The position numbers and the translations under genes are program-made. 64,000 nucleotides of DNA, taken from contig JAPDIZ010000002.1 of NCBI GenBank assembly GCA_029259355.1, positions 587,617-651,616 of the forward strand. The letters run 5' to 3'. This document shows, piece after piece, positions 16,932 to 26,181 of this stretch; within the stretch, counting starts at the first letter, position 1, and each line of letters starts with the position of its first letter. A model generated the notes under the pieces. It saw only the letters and a program-made list of their open reading frames with translations. It did no database searches and was not told the origin of the DNA. The DNA comes from Candidatus Bathyarchaeota archaeon. Its GTDB lineage: Archaea; Thermoproteota; Bathyarchaeia; JAPDIZ01.

Positions 16932-18729
16932 CTCTCGAACCCCCAGCTAGCCATTTAAGAACCAGCTCCAGCGGAGGTTTCTCGACGTAGAGCGTGGGCT
17001 GAAGCCTATTGGTGATGAGCTCGCTAACCTCGACATCTGCTACGAAGGGCTGTGGATGTCCCCTGAAGTACGCCACGCATTTAGAGCCCCCTATTTGATT
17101 CAGCATCTCACAAATTCCTCTGCGCTCGCCTGCTTTGGGATGAACCCCTATAGCTGCGAGGAACTTTTCTAGCTCGCCCTCTCCCGGCATCCGGCAAAAT
17201 ACCACTGCCCAAACCCTTCTCCTCTCGGTAAGCACCTCATCTACGCTAGCCAAAGCGACAAAGGGCGCCTCACCTATTTCCGAAACAACGCACCACCTCC
17301 CCAAAACCACCAACCCGCTTTCCTGCGCAAAGCCTCTGAGCACCTCCTTGAGCTCCTCCAAGCCTCCTCTCGCTCGCAAGATGATACAGCGGTGTTTAGC
17401 CAACTCTTCACGCCTCAGCCCACCTAGTTCAGCTACCAAAACCCTCTCAACACACCTCTGAGCACCTTCCAGCAGCTCACCTCCCGTGTCCAAGCCCACT
17501 ACGCGCACCCCTTGGCGCCTGCAAAGCTCTGCGAAAACCTGCTGAAGCATGTGCTTAGCCAAGCCCACCTCCCCCACGATGGCTACCGACTTCCCGCAAA
17601 GGACGAGGGAAACCAGCTCATCCACTACATCCATAGGTTGAGCGGGACACACCTCCACAGCTTTGAGAAAGCTTTCGATGGCGCTGACTGCTTCATCGTA
17701 GCGGAGGTTTTGCCCACTCACAAAGCCTCTTTCACAGGTCCTGAACCCCCACAGCGTCAGCAGCGCTCTAAACTCGTCGATGCATTCCTCGCTTCGCCAA
17801 GAGCTTGGAGAAGCCTCCTCCGCCAGCGAAACTAGAGCCGCGGAGAACCGCAGGCCCTTATTCGCCTTCTTTAACAACAGAGCAACGCCCCCAGACTCGG
17901 CAAGCGCACCCCAACGCTCTTGTGGGGTTTTGAGGCGAGAGAGCGTCAGCACGGAGCCGTTTCCAAACTCAAGCAACCCCCTCCTCACCCTTCGAGGAGT
18001 TTTTGCGAACAAGACTAGGGCGAATGAGTCAAAGTCCTCAGGCTGCCTCAGCGGCCGAGCCACAATACCCTCTATCCTCGAAAACTCTTGTGCGCAGGCT
18101 TTTGCTTGCTCAACCACTCTCTCATAGCCAGCTAACCCCATACGGTGGCAGTAAACCGCAACCAAGAATCGGCTTGGTCGCCTCGGGTTTTGGAAAACCC
18201 CGATCTCGACTCCTCTATCAACTAGCGAAGCAAGTGACTTGGCTAGGTCGCTAGCCCACCGCTCACCACCCACAACCTCAACCCTTACGAAGGACACTAA
18301 GCAGCGGCTGAGCAACCCAGTCTCTAACACCACAAGGACTCCGTCGACAACCGCTGGAAGGGCTTCGCCTAGTAGATGCCAGAGGGCTGTGGGAGGCAGC
18401 GAAGCTACGCAGCTGTTGAGTAAGCGCCTACGTAGCGATGAGGAGAACAGGGGCAAGCAAACAAGCGTAGGAGCTAGTAAGCAGTACACCCCCGATAGCC
18501 CAAGCTTCCTAATTAACGCAACAAGCAGCATCCAAACAAAAACTCCTATCACCTTGTCTGCATATCTCCTCCACTCAAACCGTTTCTCTTCCCTCGGCTC
18601 GCTACTACCTCTTCTCTTCCGACGCCTAAGTGGTCTGGAAAGAGCCTTCACCAATAGGTACGCGACGTAGAGAAAGACGAGAAGCACTAAGATCCTCAGC
18701 AACGAAGCAACTGGAGTCACCTCTTTCAC
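16924..18729 (-). CDS. Membrane protein with degenerate ATPase-like domain
   Basis: This 601-residue protein begins with a membrane helix (about residues 8-28), a very basic loop and two to three more hydrophobic segments up to about residue 135. A long cytoplasmic part follows. The segment GKSVAIVGEVGLAKHMLQQVF at about residue 380 looks like a P-loop whose GK(S/T) has been lost. No family is recognised. It is the first gene of the overlapping operon with the HerA-like and RadB-like genes. A membrane-anchored DNA-handling or translocation complex is my inference from this context. The start is GTG at 18729. Confidence 0.5.
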   Translation of the reverse strand: MKEVTPVASLLRILVLLVFLYVAYLLVKALSRPLRRRKRRGSSEPREEKRFEWRRYADKVIGVFVWMLLVALIRKLGLSGVYCLLAPTLVCLPLFSSSLRRRLLNSCVASLPPTALWHLLGEALPAVVDGVLVVLETGLLSRCLVSFVRVEVVGGERWASDLAKSLASLVDRGVEIGVFQNPRRPSRFLVAVYCHRMGLAGYERVVEQAKACAQEFSRIEGIVARPLRQPEDFDSFALVLFAKTPRRVRRGLLEFGNGSVLTLSRLKTPQERWGALAESGGVALLLKKANKGLRFSAALVSLAEEASPSSWRSEECIDEFRALLTLWGFRTCERGFVSGQNLRYDEAVSAIESFLKAVEVCPAQPMDVVDELVSLVLCGKSVAIVGEVGLAKHMLQQVFAELCRRQGVRVVGLDTGGELLEGAQRCVERVLVAELGGLRREELAKHRCIILRARGGLEELKEVLRGFAQESGLVVLGRWCVVSEIGEAPFVALASVDEVLTERRRVWAVVFCRMPGEGELEKFLAAIGVHPKAGERRGICEMLNQIGGSKCVAYFRGHPQPFVADVEVSELITNRLQPTLYVEKPPLELVLKWLAGGSRGG

Positions 18730-18785
18730 CGAGTAGATTTAGACAAGTCAGGAGAGAGTTGGCGTTTGCTGAAGGGTTTTGCCGG

Positions 18786-18812
18786 GATATGTCCGAGATA
18801 TGTAGTGATATG
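18786..18812. promoter_or_regulatory. Three phased GATATG repeats, possible operator
   Basis: GATATG occurs at 18786, 18797 and 18807, that is at 11 and 10 base spacing, in the 142-base gap upstream of the membrane-protein operon and just downstream of the winged-helix regulator gene. Spacing of one helical turn suggests a protein binding on one face of the DNA. Confidence 0.4.
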
Positions 18813-18871
18813 CGGGTAGCTTTCCCGAGAAAAGCACCGGGTATTTCGTAAGGCTGTAGATGTTGGAAAAA

Positions 18872-19306
18872 CTACTCGGTTCTAGCCCATAGGTGCTCGG
18901 GAAGCTCGTCGAAATCCTCTGCGTACTTTGCCACGTACCTCCCCCTAGCCGTTAATCGGGGGCGGTTTCCAGACCTACCGGGGTTTGCCCTAGGCGAGGA
19001 CTTTGAGTAGCGGACCAACCCCATCTTGGCTAAGAGCTCCAAGTCACATCTGAGGGTTTTCTCGCTAACCCCAACAGCCTTAGCTAAGTCAGCTATGCAG
19101 AGATCTTCGTTGTGCACGAGGAGCTGCCTTAGCACGCGAAGCCTCCTGTTTTTTATGAGAGAGCACTCTCTTCTCAACGACTCCCTCAGAAGCAGCGGGC
19201 TCAACGCCTTTGCGATCTCCTCGAGGAGAGCTGCCTGCTTTGCCAGTAGGTGCTTGATCTCCTCTAGCTCGTAGCGTATGGAAAGGTCATCAGCCAACCT
19301 AACCAC
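18872..19306 (-). CDS. Winged-helix transcriptional regulator with N-terminal coiled coil
   Basis: The 144-residue protein has a helical, probably coiled-coil N-terminus (residues 10-55). A winged-helix domain follows (LCIADLAKAVGVSEKTLRCDLE at about 70-90), with LTARGRYVAKYAED at the end as in phenylacetate- or MarR-like archaeal regulators. It lies directly upstream of the RadB/HerA-like operon in the same direction and may control it through the phased GATATG repeats in between. The start is GTG at 19306. Confidence 0.7.
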   Translation of the reverse strand: MVRLADDLSIRYELEEIKHLLAKQAALLEEIAKALSPLLLRESLRRECSLIKNRRLRVLRQLLVHNEDLCIADLAKAVGVSEKTLRCDLELLAKMGLVRYSKSSPRANPGRSGNRPRLTARGRYVAKYAEDFDELPEHLWARTE

Positions 19307-19438
19307 CGCGGGATTCTTGGAAAAAGGGGTATTTTGGGGTTTTTTAGGAGAAAAACTGAAGAAAAATCCCTGATTCTTTAGGGAAGCCCCTAATCTTCGC
19401 TTGGCGTCTCCATCAGCCAGAAGACTGATGCTTTAGCC

Positions 19439-20347
19439 CTAGGCCTCAAGCGTTATCACCGATCCCACCGAGCTGAGAACAAAGGATTCAGGGATGCGGT
19501 GGGCAAACTCTGAGATGACGTGGAAGCCCGTGCAGTGCATAGGCATCACTAGCTTGGGCTTGAGCGAAGCTATCTCCGCTATGGTAGCGCCCACCACGTC
19601 CTTGGGAGCTGTTGCTAGGTGGAAGCCACCAAGCACAGCGAATACCTTGTCCACACCCGATATCTTCTGAGCGTGTCTGATGGTGTTGACTATGCCTGAG
19701 TGCGCGCAGCCCGCGATCACTACAAGCCCTTCATCTCCAAGCCTCGCCACAAGGGCTTGGTCGTCGAGGATCTGGTCGTGCTGCCAAACACCGTCTTTCA
19801 CAGTGAAGAATATCGGCGGAACCTTTTCGAATGCCGTAGTTCGCTCTATCTCACCTGTCGTCGAAAGCCCAGATGCTATGGTTACTGGGGTCTTTGCTTC
19901 AAAGACGCGCACACCAGCCTCTTCAAGCGCTTTCTTATTTAGGAGCCAAGGCCCAACCTGCTCTCCTTGAGGCAAAACTACGTGCTTTGGGAGGAAAGCG
20001 TCTGGGTGTGCGAAGAGTGGAGTCCCGCTTTTGACGCGCCCGAGCACACCCATGAGCGCTGCGTAGTGGTCTAGGTGGCCATGGCTTAGGAAAATTGCGT
20101 CTACCTCGCCCAGGTCCACGCCCAGCGCCTCAGCGTTCCACAAAACCCCTTGCTCTGTGAACCCAGCGTCCATGAGGATGTTCCTCTTCTGTCCTCTAGA
20201 GTATACCGTTATCAGCATCGAGAGACCATGCTCCGCTACCAGCTGCTTCCTCAAGAAAAGCCCTCTCCTCTCGACCATGTCGGTGCTGGGGAGTAGTATG
20301 TCGGCGTAGTTGTCCATCAAAATGGTGATTTCTATCCTGTCAGCCAC
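19439..20347 (-). CDS. COG1237-type MBL-fold hydrolase
   Basis: This metallo-beta-lactamase-fold protein belongs to the group that includes the methanopterin-pathway enzyme making 4-(beta-D-ribofuranosyl)aminobenzene-5'-phosphate. It has FLSHGHLDHYAAL for the metal site, a GCAHSGIVNTIRHAQK motif and a late MPMHCTGFH histidine motif typical of that group. I put the start at GTG 20347 (ADRIEITILMDNYAD follows), because the frame upstream of it runs across a clear TATA box at 20414-20407. The exact substrate is unproven. Confidence 0.82.
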   Translation of the reverse strand: MADRIEITILMDNYADILLPSTDMVERRGLFLRKQLVAEHGLSMLITVYSRGQKRNILMDAGFTEQGVLWNAEALGVDLGEVDAIFLSHGHLDHYAALMGVLGRVKSGTPLFAHPDAFLPKHVVLPQGEQVGPWLLNKKALEEAGVRVFEAKTPVTIASGLSTTGEIERTTAFEKVPPIFFTVKDGVWQHDQILDDQALVARLGDEGLVVIAGCAHSGIVNTIRHAQKISGVDKVFAVLGGFHLATAPKDVVGATIAEIASLKPKLVMPMHCTGFHVISEFAHRIPESFVLSSVGSVITLEA

Positions 20348-20406
20348 TCCGATTAACAAAAACAGCTCCTCCAACGCAAAGTTTTGGAAGACCTTGTTAT
20401 AAGCCC

Positions 20407-20414
20407 TTATATAG
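20407..20414 (-). promoter_or_regulatory. TATA box for the COG1237-type hydrolase gene
   Basis: The minus strand reads CTATATAA at 20414-20407, about 60 bases before the GTG at 20347. This fixes the start choice, since the longer frame would begin upstream of its own promoter. Confidence 0.6.
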
Positions 20415-20451
20415 CGGTTTTGGAGCAAGGTGTAGCTTTGGTGAATAAAGA

Positions 20452-20802
20452 TTGTCGTATGCGCCGAGGGGCTTTGTGCTCTGTCTAACTGCTGCTGTAT
20501 TCATGCTGATAGACGCCATAGTGCTAGCAGGCATCGCTTACTACGCCACAGACATCATTGCGATGTACCCCTGGCTTGAGCCCTACTCGTGGGCAGATGT
20601 GTGGATCGCTCTGCTCGCGGGTTTCGAGGCTATGTGCAGCGTCATCCTGTTTGTGTGCGCATGGCTTATTCACACAGGAAGGGTGGTCGCTGGAGGCGTG
20701 CTCGCTGTGATATTCTCCATCCTCTCCTTAGCGGGAGGGGGAGGATTTATCGCGGGTTTCGTTATGGGCGTTGTTGGAGGAGCGTTTGCGCTAGCAAGTT
20801 AG
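20452..20802 (+). CDS. Small membrane protein with four hydrophobic segments
   Basis: The 116-residue protein has hydrophobic segments at about residues 8-32, 50-70, 75-90 and 95-115, the last rich in Gly (SLAGGGGFIAGFVMGVVGGA), as in small DUF4064-like membrane proteins. The start is TTG at 20452. The function is unknown. It precedes the metallophosphoesterase gene by 34 bases on the same strand. Confidence 0.6.
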   Translation: MSYAPRGFVLCLTAAVFMLIDAIVLAGIAYYATDIIAMYPWLEPYSWADVWIALLAGFEAMCSVILFVCAWLIHTGRVVAGGVLAVIFSILSLAGGGGFIAGFVMGVVGGAFALAS

Positions 20803-20836
20803 CTGGTGACGCCGCAGATATAGCAGGTGCCGTAGC

Positions 20837-21595
20837 TTGAGCAGATCGATAAGGATTGCCCAGATATCGGATACGCACATCTCTCCCTACGGCGGCTTTG
20901 AAAAGAGGCTTTTTGAGGCTGCGTTGGAAAAGTTGCGCAGGCTCAAGCCTGACGTAGTGATTCACTGCGGCGACTTAACCGATAACGGCCTCCTCCCAGA
21001 GTATGAGATGGCTTCTGAATTCCTCGACTCCATCAAGCCCTCTCCCCTAGTTGTGCCGGGAAACCACGACGAGCGCAACTATGGAAGCACGTTGTTCAGG
21101 GAGTTCGTCGGACCCATGGACACGCAGGTTAGGGTTGGGAGGCTAGCCATCTTCTTGATGAACAGCCCAGAGCCCGATAGAGATGAGGGTAGGCTGGGGA
21201 GGCGTAGGCTTTTGATGCTGGAAAATAGCTTCCAAGACCTGGTCGGGGAGGATGTCGTCAAGATTGTGGTGTTTCACCACCACTTAGTCCCCGTACCCTA
21301 CTCAGGGAGGGAGATGAACGTGCTTGAGGATGCAGGTGACGTCCTCGAGATGGTGCTTCGCCACCGCGTCGATCTGGTGCTCATGGGGCATCGCCACGTT
21401 AGGAGGGCGCTGAGGATTGAGGACACGGTGCTAGTAAACGCAGGAACAGTCTCAAGCATCAGGACTAGGGGTAGGCTAGGCAACTCCTTCAACCTCATCG
21501 AGATAGAGCCAGGCAAGCTGATGAGAGTCTTCGAGGCGAATCTCACAGAGGGTGTTGAGAGGTTGCTAGCGGAGTATCCGCTGCGGAAGCAATAA
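20837..21595 (+). CDS. Calcineurin-like metallophosphoesterase
   Basis: This 252-residue phosphodiesterase of the Icc/CpdA type has all five metal-binding blocks: ISDTHIS, HCGDLTD, VPGNHDERN, VFHHHLVP and LMGHRHV. It probably cleaves a phosphodiester in the cytoplasm, possibly a cyclic nucleotide, but the substrate is not evident. The start is TTG at 20837. Confidence 0.9.
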   Translation: MSRSIRIAQISDTHISPYGGFEKRLFEAALEKLRRLKPDVVIHCGDLTDNGLLPEYEMASEFLDSIKPSPLVVPGNHDERNYGSTLFREFVGPMDTQVRVGRLAIFLMNSPEPDRDEGRLGRRRLLMLENSFQDLVGEDVVKIVVFHHHLVPVPYSGREMNVLEDAGDVLEMVLRHRVDLVLMGHRHVRRALRIEDTVLVNAGTVSSIRTRGRLGNSFNLIEIEPGKLMRVFEANLTEGVERLLAEYPLRKQ

Positions 21596-21623
21596 GAGGA
21601 AGTCCCACCCTTCCTGCTCAGCG

Positions 21624-23507
21624 ATGGCGTCTGGCGTCTTTTGGTGCACGTCGTGCAACGTACCACTCCTTAGCGAGCTTTGTGAGAAGTGTGGCGGAAG
21701 AGGAGTTTTCGTCAAGCTGGGTAAGCACGTAGACCCTCGCCCCGCCTTTGATTGGGACATATTGCACACCAAGAAAGTGCTCGACGAAGAGTTCGGCTTA
21801 GGAGCTGGGGAAGCTGTCATCGGCGAAGGAGTGGTCTTGCTCAACAAGCTACCCTACCTAGACAAGGCCTATGAAGTCGTCTGCGATGGAGTAATCGTTG
21901 GCCATGTATTCTTTGATCTGTTCGCGCTTAGGTGGAGGTTCAAGCCGTATCAAGAGGGGTGGCTGAGGCTCCTAGAGCATGAGCTGGGCAGCTGGGCGGT
22001 GGTCGCTAAGAAGAGGGTTGAAAAGGGAGATGTTCTGAGCTGCATCGACTTTGTAGAAGCTTCGCTTCTCAGAGGCGAAGGGCAATACTTAGCCATACTG
22101 TCGCAGAAAAGAGAGGTCATTGGGGTTGGGGAGCTTCGCAAAGGCTCTGTACGGGTTTTGAAGGCTTGGGAGCCGCGCGGAGAAGCGATACGCTTGCGCG
22201 AATCGAGCTGGAGCGATGTCGTTGAGGCGAACAAGGCGTTTATAGCGAGAAGCGCTTCTCGATCCTCCGCTCTTCTGCACAAAGCCTCTAAGAGGCTTGG
22301 CCCAAACCTCGTAGTCTCCTACTCTGGTGGAAAGGATAGCCTAGCTGCTCTACTGCTCACTACTGAATCTGGAGCAGAGCCTAGGGTGTTGTTCAACGAC
22401 ACAGGCGTTGAGATGCCAGAAACCCTGGAAAACGTCGAGCGCGTGTCTCGCGCCCTTGGAGTGGAAGTGATTTATACCGAGGCTGGAGAAGCCTATTGGA
22501 GGGGTTTCGAGCTATTTGGCCCACCCACTCGCGACAACCGCTGGTGCTCCAAGCTCTGCAAGCTTGCGCCAGCCACCAAAGCGCTGCGCTCGTTAAAGGA
22601 TGTCAGCGCAACAGTGGTTGGTCAGAGGAGACACGAGTCGTTTGCGAGAGCTCACACGAAGGAGGTGGCGAGGAGCCGATGGCTTCCTCACATAGTCTCC
22701 ATAGCCCCCATATCGGGGTGGAGCATGCTGCTGGTTTGGCTATACTTGATGTGGGCGAACAAGATGGACATGGTCAATCAGCTCTACCTCAGCGGCTTCG
22801 ATAGAGTAGGATGCTTTGCCTGCCCCGCTGGGAGAGTCGCAGACTTTCTGCTCGTAAAGGAGAGGCACCCAAGCCTTTGGCAAAGCTTTGAGGAAGAGCT
22901 TAGGAAGTGGGGTAGCCGGAGGGGGCTGCCCGAGGAGTGGGTGGATTACGGGCTATGGAGGTGGAGGAAAAGGTTTCCCAAGGGACAGTTGAAAGTAGCT
23001 GAAAAGCTTGGCATAAGCGTGGCCGACGTTAGGAGAAAAACCGCCACAAAGTACGTAAGCGATTTCTCCCTGTGGGCTGAGGGAGAAGGTTGGTGTGCTA
23101 GCTGCTGGGTAAGCGCAAGGATTGAGCTGGTGAGAGCTGCTAAGGCTCTGCCTTCGTTGGGTGAAGTGTTTCTCTCCAACGACTCGGCTTGGGTCGAGGT
23201 TAGAGGTGTGGGGAGGGTTTTGCTCGAGCAAAGCGGGAGGTTGGTCGCTTTCACGAAAAACGGAGAAGATGCCCTCAGCATCCTCGAAAAAGCTGCTCGA
23301 GCGGTTTTGGGGTCTATGCTCTGCGTAGGCTGTGGGTTGTGCGAGGAGTGGTGTCCAGTAGAAGCGATCAAAGTCAGAGGCTTCAGCCCGGAGGTTGATG
23401 AAAGAAGGTGCGTACGCTGTGGTCTATGCTTTGAGAAGTGCCCGGTATCCACTCACGCGCTCAGAGGCTTTCCTAAATCACTTCAGCTACCGCGAAGGTC
23501 CCCCTAA
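21624..23507 (+). CDS. PAPS reductase-family protein with zinc ribbon, PUA-like and ferredoxin domains
   Basis: This 627-residue fusion starts with a zinc ribbon (CTSC and CEKCG within the first 25 residues) and has a PUA-like part at about 150-190. The ATP pyrophosphatase domain has the PP-loop YSGGKDSLAALLL (about 233), NDTGVEMPET and a CSKLCK pair. It ends with two [4Fe-4S] binding motifs (CVGCGLCEEWCP and CVRCGLCFEKCP). This is the archaeal architecture often annotated as phosphoadenosine phosphosulfate reductase. The PUA and zinc-ribbon parts hint at RNA binding and sulfur transfer, but the true substrate is unproven. Its end overlaps the TRAM gene on the other strand by 35 bases. Confidence 0.85.
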   Translation: MASGVFWCTSCNVPLLSELCEKCGGRGVFVKLGKHVDPRPAFDWDILHTKKVLDEEFGLGAGEAVIGEGVVLLNKLPYLDKAYEVVCDGVIVGHVFFDLFALRWRFKPYQEGWLRLLEHELGSWAVVAKKRVEKGDVLSCIDFVEASLLRGEGQYLAILSQKREVIGVGELRKGSVRVLKAWEPRGEAIRLRESSWSDVVEANKAFIARSASRSSALLHKASKRLGPNLVVSYSGGKDSLAALLLTTESGAEPRVLFNDTGVEMPETLENVERVSRALGVEVIYTEAGEAYWRGFELFGPPTRDNRWCSKLCKLAPATKALRSLKDVSATVVGQRRHESFARAHTKEVARSRWLPHIVSIAPISGWSMLLVWLYLMWANKMDMVNQLYLSGFDRVGCFACPAGRVADFLLVKERHPSLWQSFEEELRKWGSRRGLPEEWVDYGLWRWRKRFPKGQLKVAEKLGISVADVRRKTATKYVSDFSLWAEGEGWCASCWVSARIELVRAAKALPSLGEVFLSNDSAWVEVRGVGRVLLEQSGRLVAFTKNGEDALSILEKAARAVLGSMLCVGCGLCEEWCPVEAIKVRGFSPEVDERRCVRCGLCFEKCPVSTHALRGFPKSLQLPRRSP

Positions 23508-23751
23508 CTTCCTTGATCCTAACCTTGACACGGTCGCCTATCTTGGTGTGCGGTATGAACAGCACGTAGCTCCCCACTCTAGCCATGCCGTCTCCACGAC
23601 GACCCATCTCGTCAATAGTGACCTCGAGCTCTTCGCCCACAGCAACTGGAGCAGCCCTAGGCTGTCTTAGCGAGTAGGTGTAGGGGGATTGGGAAAACCT
23701 CTTGCGCTTAGGCGGCATTTCTCGACGATTTTTTGGAAGCCTTCTCGGCAT
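23473..23751 (-). CDS. TRAM domain RNA-binding protein
   Basis: This 92-residue protein carries one TRAM domain (about residues 35-92, with GEELEVTIDEMGRRGDGMARVGSYV split here as GEELEVTIDEMG and GDGMARV). TRAM-only proteins are abundant archaeal RNA chaperones, several with cold-shock-like roles. The basic N-terminal 30 residues may be extra: a second ATG at residue 12 (MPPKRKRF) could be the start. Confidence 0.85.
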   Translation of the reverse strand: MPRRLPKNRREMPPKRKRFSQSPYTYSLRQPRAAPVAVGEELEVTIDEMGRRGDGMARVGSYVLFIPHTKIGDRVKVRIKEVRGTFAVAEVI

Positions 23752-23896
23752 CTCAAGACCTTCTGACGCGGAAAACGCTACCTGCGCGGGCAGCGCTTTT
23801 GTCGCGTATGCCGCCTAACTCGCGGCGGCAGCTATTAAGGGTTTTGGTGTCGATACGGGTATAAGGAGAGAAGCTCCTTGGCTAAAGGGGGTTGGA

Positions 23897-24571
23897 TTGG
23901 CTAAGCTATCTCCATCAAGTCGAGTGATACACGCGCTAGACGTGGACTCCTTGGAGAAGGGGCTTGAAATAGTTGAGAAGGTATCTCCCTACGTAGATGG
24001 AATCAAGGTTTCCTACACCCTCCTCTACCAGCACGGCATCTCCTCCTTTGAAGCCATCTGCGAGAACACAAGCCTCCCCGTCATAGCCGACTTAAAGCTT
24101 GCCGATATCCCCGCCATCGTCAAGAGGCTCTCAGAGAAGGTGCTGGAGGCTGGAGTAGACGGCGTAATAGTCCATGGGTTTTGTGGAAGAGATGTGGTGG
24201 AAGCGTGCATCGAAGAAGCCGAGAAGAGGGGGGCTATGGTGTTTGTGGTAGCTGAGCTGAGCAACCCTGGCGCTGTTGAGTACATGAAGGGAATGGGCGA
24301 GAGAATCGCTAGGATGGCTCTGGAGGCTGGAGCCTATGGAGTGATTGCGCCAGCTACTAGGCCTGACAGCATAGCGAGGATAAGGCGTGTTGTCGGCGAG
24401 GAGATGGTCATCATATCGCCAGGTGTCGGCGTTCAAGGAGCCGAAGTAGGCGATGCGATACTAGCGGGAGCAGACTACGAGGTTGTTGGAAGGCTGATAT
24501 ACCAAGCCCCAGACCCAGCAGAAGCAGCTAAGAAAATTGCTGAAGCCATAAGGAAGAAAGCCTCGAGCTAA
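23897..24571 (+). CDS. pyrF: Orotidine 5'-phosphate decarboxylase
   Basis: This enzyme makes UMP from OMP in pyrimidine synthesis. The 224-residue length and the motifs ALDVDSLEKG, VIADLKLADIPAI (with the catalytic Asp-Lys-x-Asp type array), GVDGVIVHGF and ISPGVGVQG with VVGRLIYQAPDP for phosphate binding are all as expected. The start is TTG at 23897. Its end overlaps the convergent trmO-like gene by four bases. Confidence 0.95.
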   Translation: MAKLSPSSRVIHALDVDSLEKGLEIVEKVSPYVDGIKVSYTLLYQHGISSFEAICENTSLPVIADLKLADIPAIVKRLSEKVLEAGVDGVIVHGFCGRDVVEACIEEAEKRGAMVFVVAELSNPGAVEYMKGMGERIARMALEAGAYGVIAPATRPDSIARIRRVVGEEMVIISPGVGVQGAEVGDAILAGADYEVVGRLIYQAPDPAEAAKKIAEAIRKKASS

Positions 24572-25071
24572 AGTGGTCTCCTCCCAATTCTCTCCCAAAG
24601 GCTTCTGTACCAGCTGGGAAGCTCAATCTCTGCTACCGCTCTATCTGGCGTGTACGGCTTTATGTCTAGAACAGGCGTTCCATCATAGGCGTCCATACCA
24701 TCCACTCGAATGATTCTGCCAGATATAGACAAAACCCTCGCGATGGTTAGCCCAATGGGATTTGGCCTAAGTGGCGAGTCGAGGGCAAAAACACCTACCA
24801 AGGGAAGCTCGTCGAGGCTTATACCAAGCCTAGTTAGCCTACGGGGCTTAACCAAGAGAGTAGCTCTATCTTTCTCAGAGATCTTGTGCATGTAGAAAAT
24901 AACTAATATATGAGAAAATCCATCGAGCCCCTTCATCGCATCCTCATACTGGGGCAAAACCTCTATCTCGGCCTCAACTCCCTTGGGCCAGCTTTTCCTA
25001 ACCTCTTCATCAGAAAACCTCGTCCTAACATACCCTATTGGCTTAAGCGAGATCTCGCTCAACGAAACCAC
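24568..25071 (-). CDS. tRNA (adenine-N6) methyltransferase TrmO-like
   Basis: This 167-residue TsaA/TrmO family protein is predicted to methylate N6 of threonylcarbamoyl-adenosine in tRNA. The diagnostic motifs are PIGYVRT at the start, LDGFSHILVIFYMHK, and SPLRPNPIGLTIARV followed by DGTPVLDIKPY. The start is GTG at 25071. It stands alone. Confidence 0.88.
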   Translation of the reverse strand: MVSLSEISLKPIGYVRTRFSDEEVRKSWPKGVEAEIEVLPQYEDAMKGLDGFSHILVIFYMHKISEKDRATLLVKPRRLTRLGISLDELPLVGVFALDSPLRPNPIGLTIARVLSISGRIIRVDGMDAYDGTPVLDIKPYTPDRAVAEIELPSWYRSLWERIGRRPL

Positions 25072-25170
25072 CTACGTATGCCGATGGCGCACCTTAGGCT
25101 ATGATCTACCGACCTAAGAAGCTTCTCTCGCATACGCGCTTGCGCCAAGCTAGGCGGTTTTGGGAAGAGG

Positions 25171-26181
25171 CTATAGCTTAGTTTTGAAGTATACCTCACC
25201 CGCGTGCCTAGTTGCTTCAACCAGCTCTTTCTTCAACAGCTCGTCAATCACCTTGTTGGCTTCGTCTATATTCGCTTGTAGGGCAAGAGCTACGTCAACA
25301 AGCCTACACGGTCTTCGCCTAAGGAGGTTAAGCACCTCCTCCTCTGAGGGCTTTTTGAGAAGTGGAGCTGCAGCTAGTGTTTGGGGAGAGTAGGTCTCGA
25401 TAGCTACCTCCTCGGGTAGGGAGCTCCTGAGAACTTCTTTCGCTGCGATAAGCTCGCTTGGTTTGAGAGGCTCTATGTGTGGCTCGCGAGGAGGTCTCGT
25501 TGGCGTGTTTAGGTACACCACGTTCGGTAAGACCTCGCTCAGCACCTTAGAAAGCTCTTTGATGACGGATATCTCCGCGTTGTTTAATTTCTGGTCTTTG
25601 GAGGACTTTAGCAGCATCACCTGTATTGCGAGTTTTCTTCCGATGAGCTTGCGCAGCTCTTTCAAGCCATTGACGACTTGGTCGAGCTTTAGATCGCTAG
25701 AGGGTTGGTTGATAAGCTCGAACAGCTCCTGTGTTGGGGCATCGAGCTTAGCCACCACCAAGTCGAAGAAACGCAGAGCATCTCTTACATCGCTACGGTG
25801 TAGAAGCGAGGAGTTAGTGAGTATGGCTAGAGGAACTCTCAGCACCACGCTCTTGATAGCGAGAGCCAGCTCCTTGAGGAATGGGTATAGCGTTGGTTCT
25901 CCAAAGCCAGAAACCGTTACATAGTCTAGGGTTTTGGGCAGCGTTTTCCCAAACTTTTCGCGAAGCTCTTGCACAACTCCCCCAACCTCAGGACATTCTC
26001 GAGGGCTTAGGGGTTCTGAGACCTTTCTGGCTGTTTTTCCCAGCTGGCAGTAGACGCAGTCGAAGGTGCAGGTTTTTGGCGGGTTTAGGGGGTCTATCCC
26101 CAGAGACCTTCCGAGCCGCCAAGAAGCTACGGGTCCATAGACGTAACTACGCCTCTTCGTTGAAGAAGCCTCCTTAACCAC
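25171..26181 (-). CDS. Radical SAM protein (COG0731 type)
   Basis: This 336-residue radical SAM enzyme has the cluster motif CTFDCVYCQ at about residues 38-46, preceded by RSLGIDPLNPPK, which matches the COG0731 (Fe-S oxidoreductase) archaeal group. VTVSGFGEPTLYPFL is the SAM-binding GEP-like motif. The last 70 residues look like a winged helix (LLRRRPCRLVDVALALQAN). The substrate is unknown. Its GTG start overlaps the end of the ECF transporter gene by 8 bases, so the two are co-translated. Confidence 0.87.
   Translation of the reverse strand: MVKEASSTKRRSYVYGPVASWRLGRSLGIDPLNPPKTCTFDCVYCQLGKTARKVSEPLSPRECPEVGGVVQELREKFGKTLPKTLDYVTVSGFGEPTLYPFLKELALAIKSVVLRVPLAILTNSSLLHRSDVRDALRFFDLVVAKLDAPTQELFELINQPSSDLKLDQVVNGLKELRKLIGRKLAIQVMLLKSSKDQKLNNAEISVIKELSKVLSEVLPNVVYLNTPTRPPREPHIEPLKPSELIAAKEVLRSSLPEEVAIETYSPQTLAAAPLLKKPSEEEVLNLLRRRPCRLVDVALALQANIDEANKVIDELLKKELVEATRHAGEVYFKTKL

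Noticed and set aside
20348..20428. Longer N-terminus of the COG1237-type hydrolase.
   Set aside because: The extension crosses a strong TATA box and has no family similarity.
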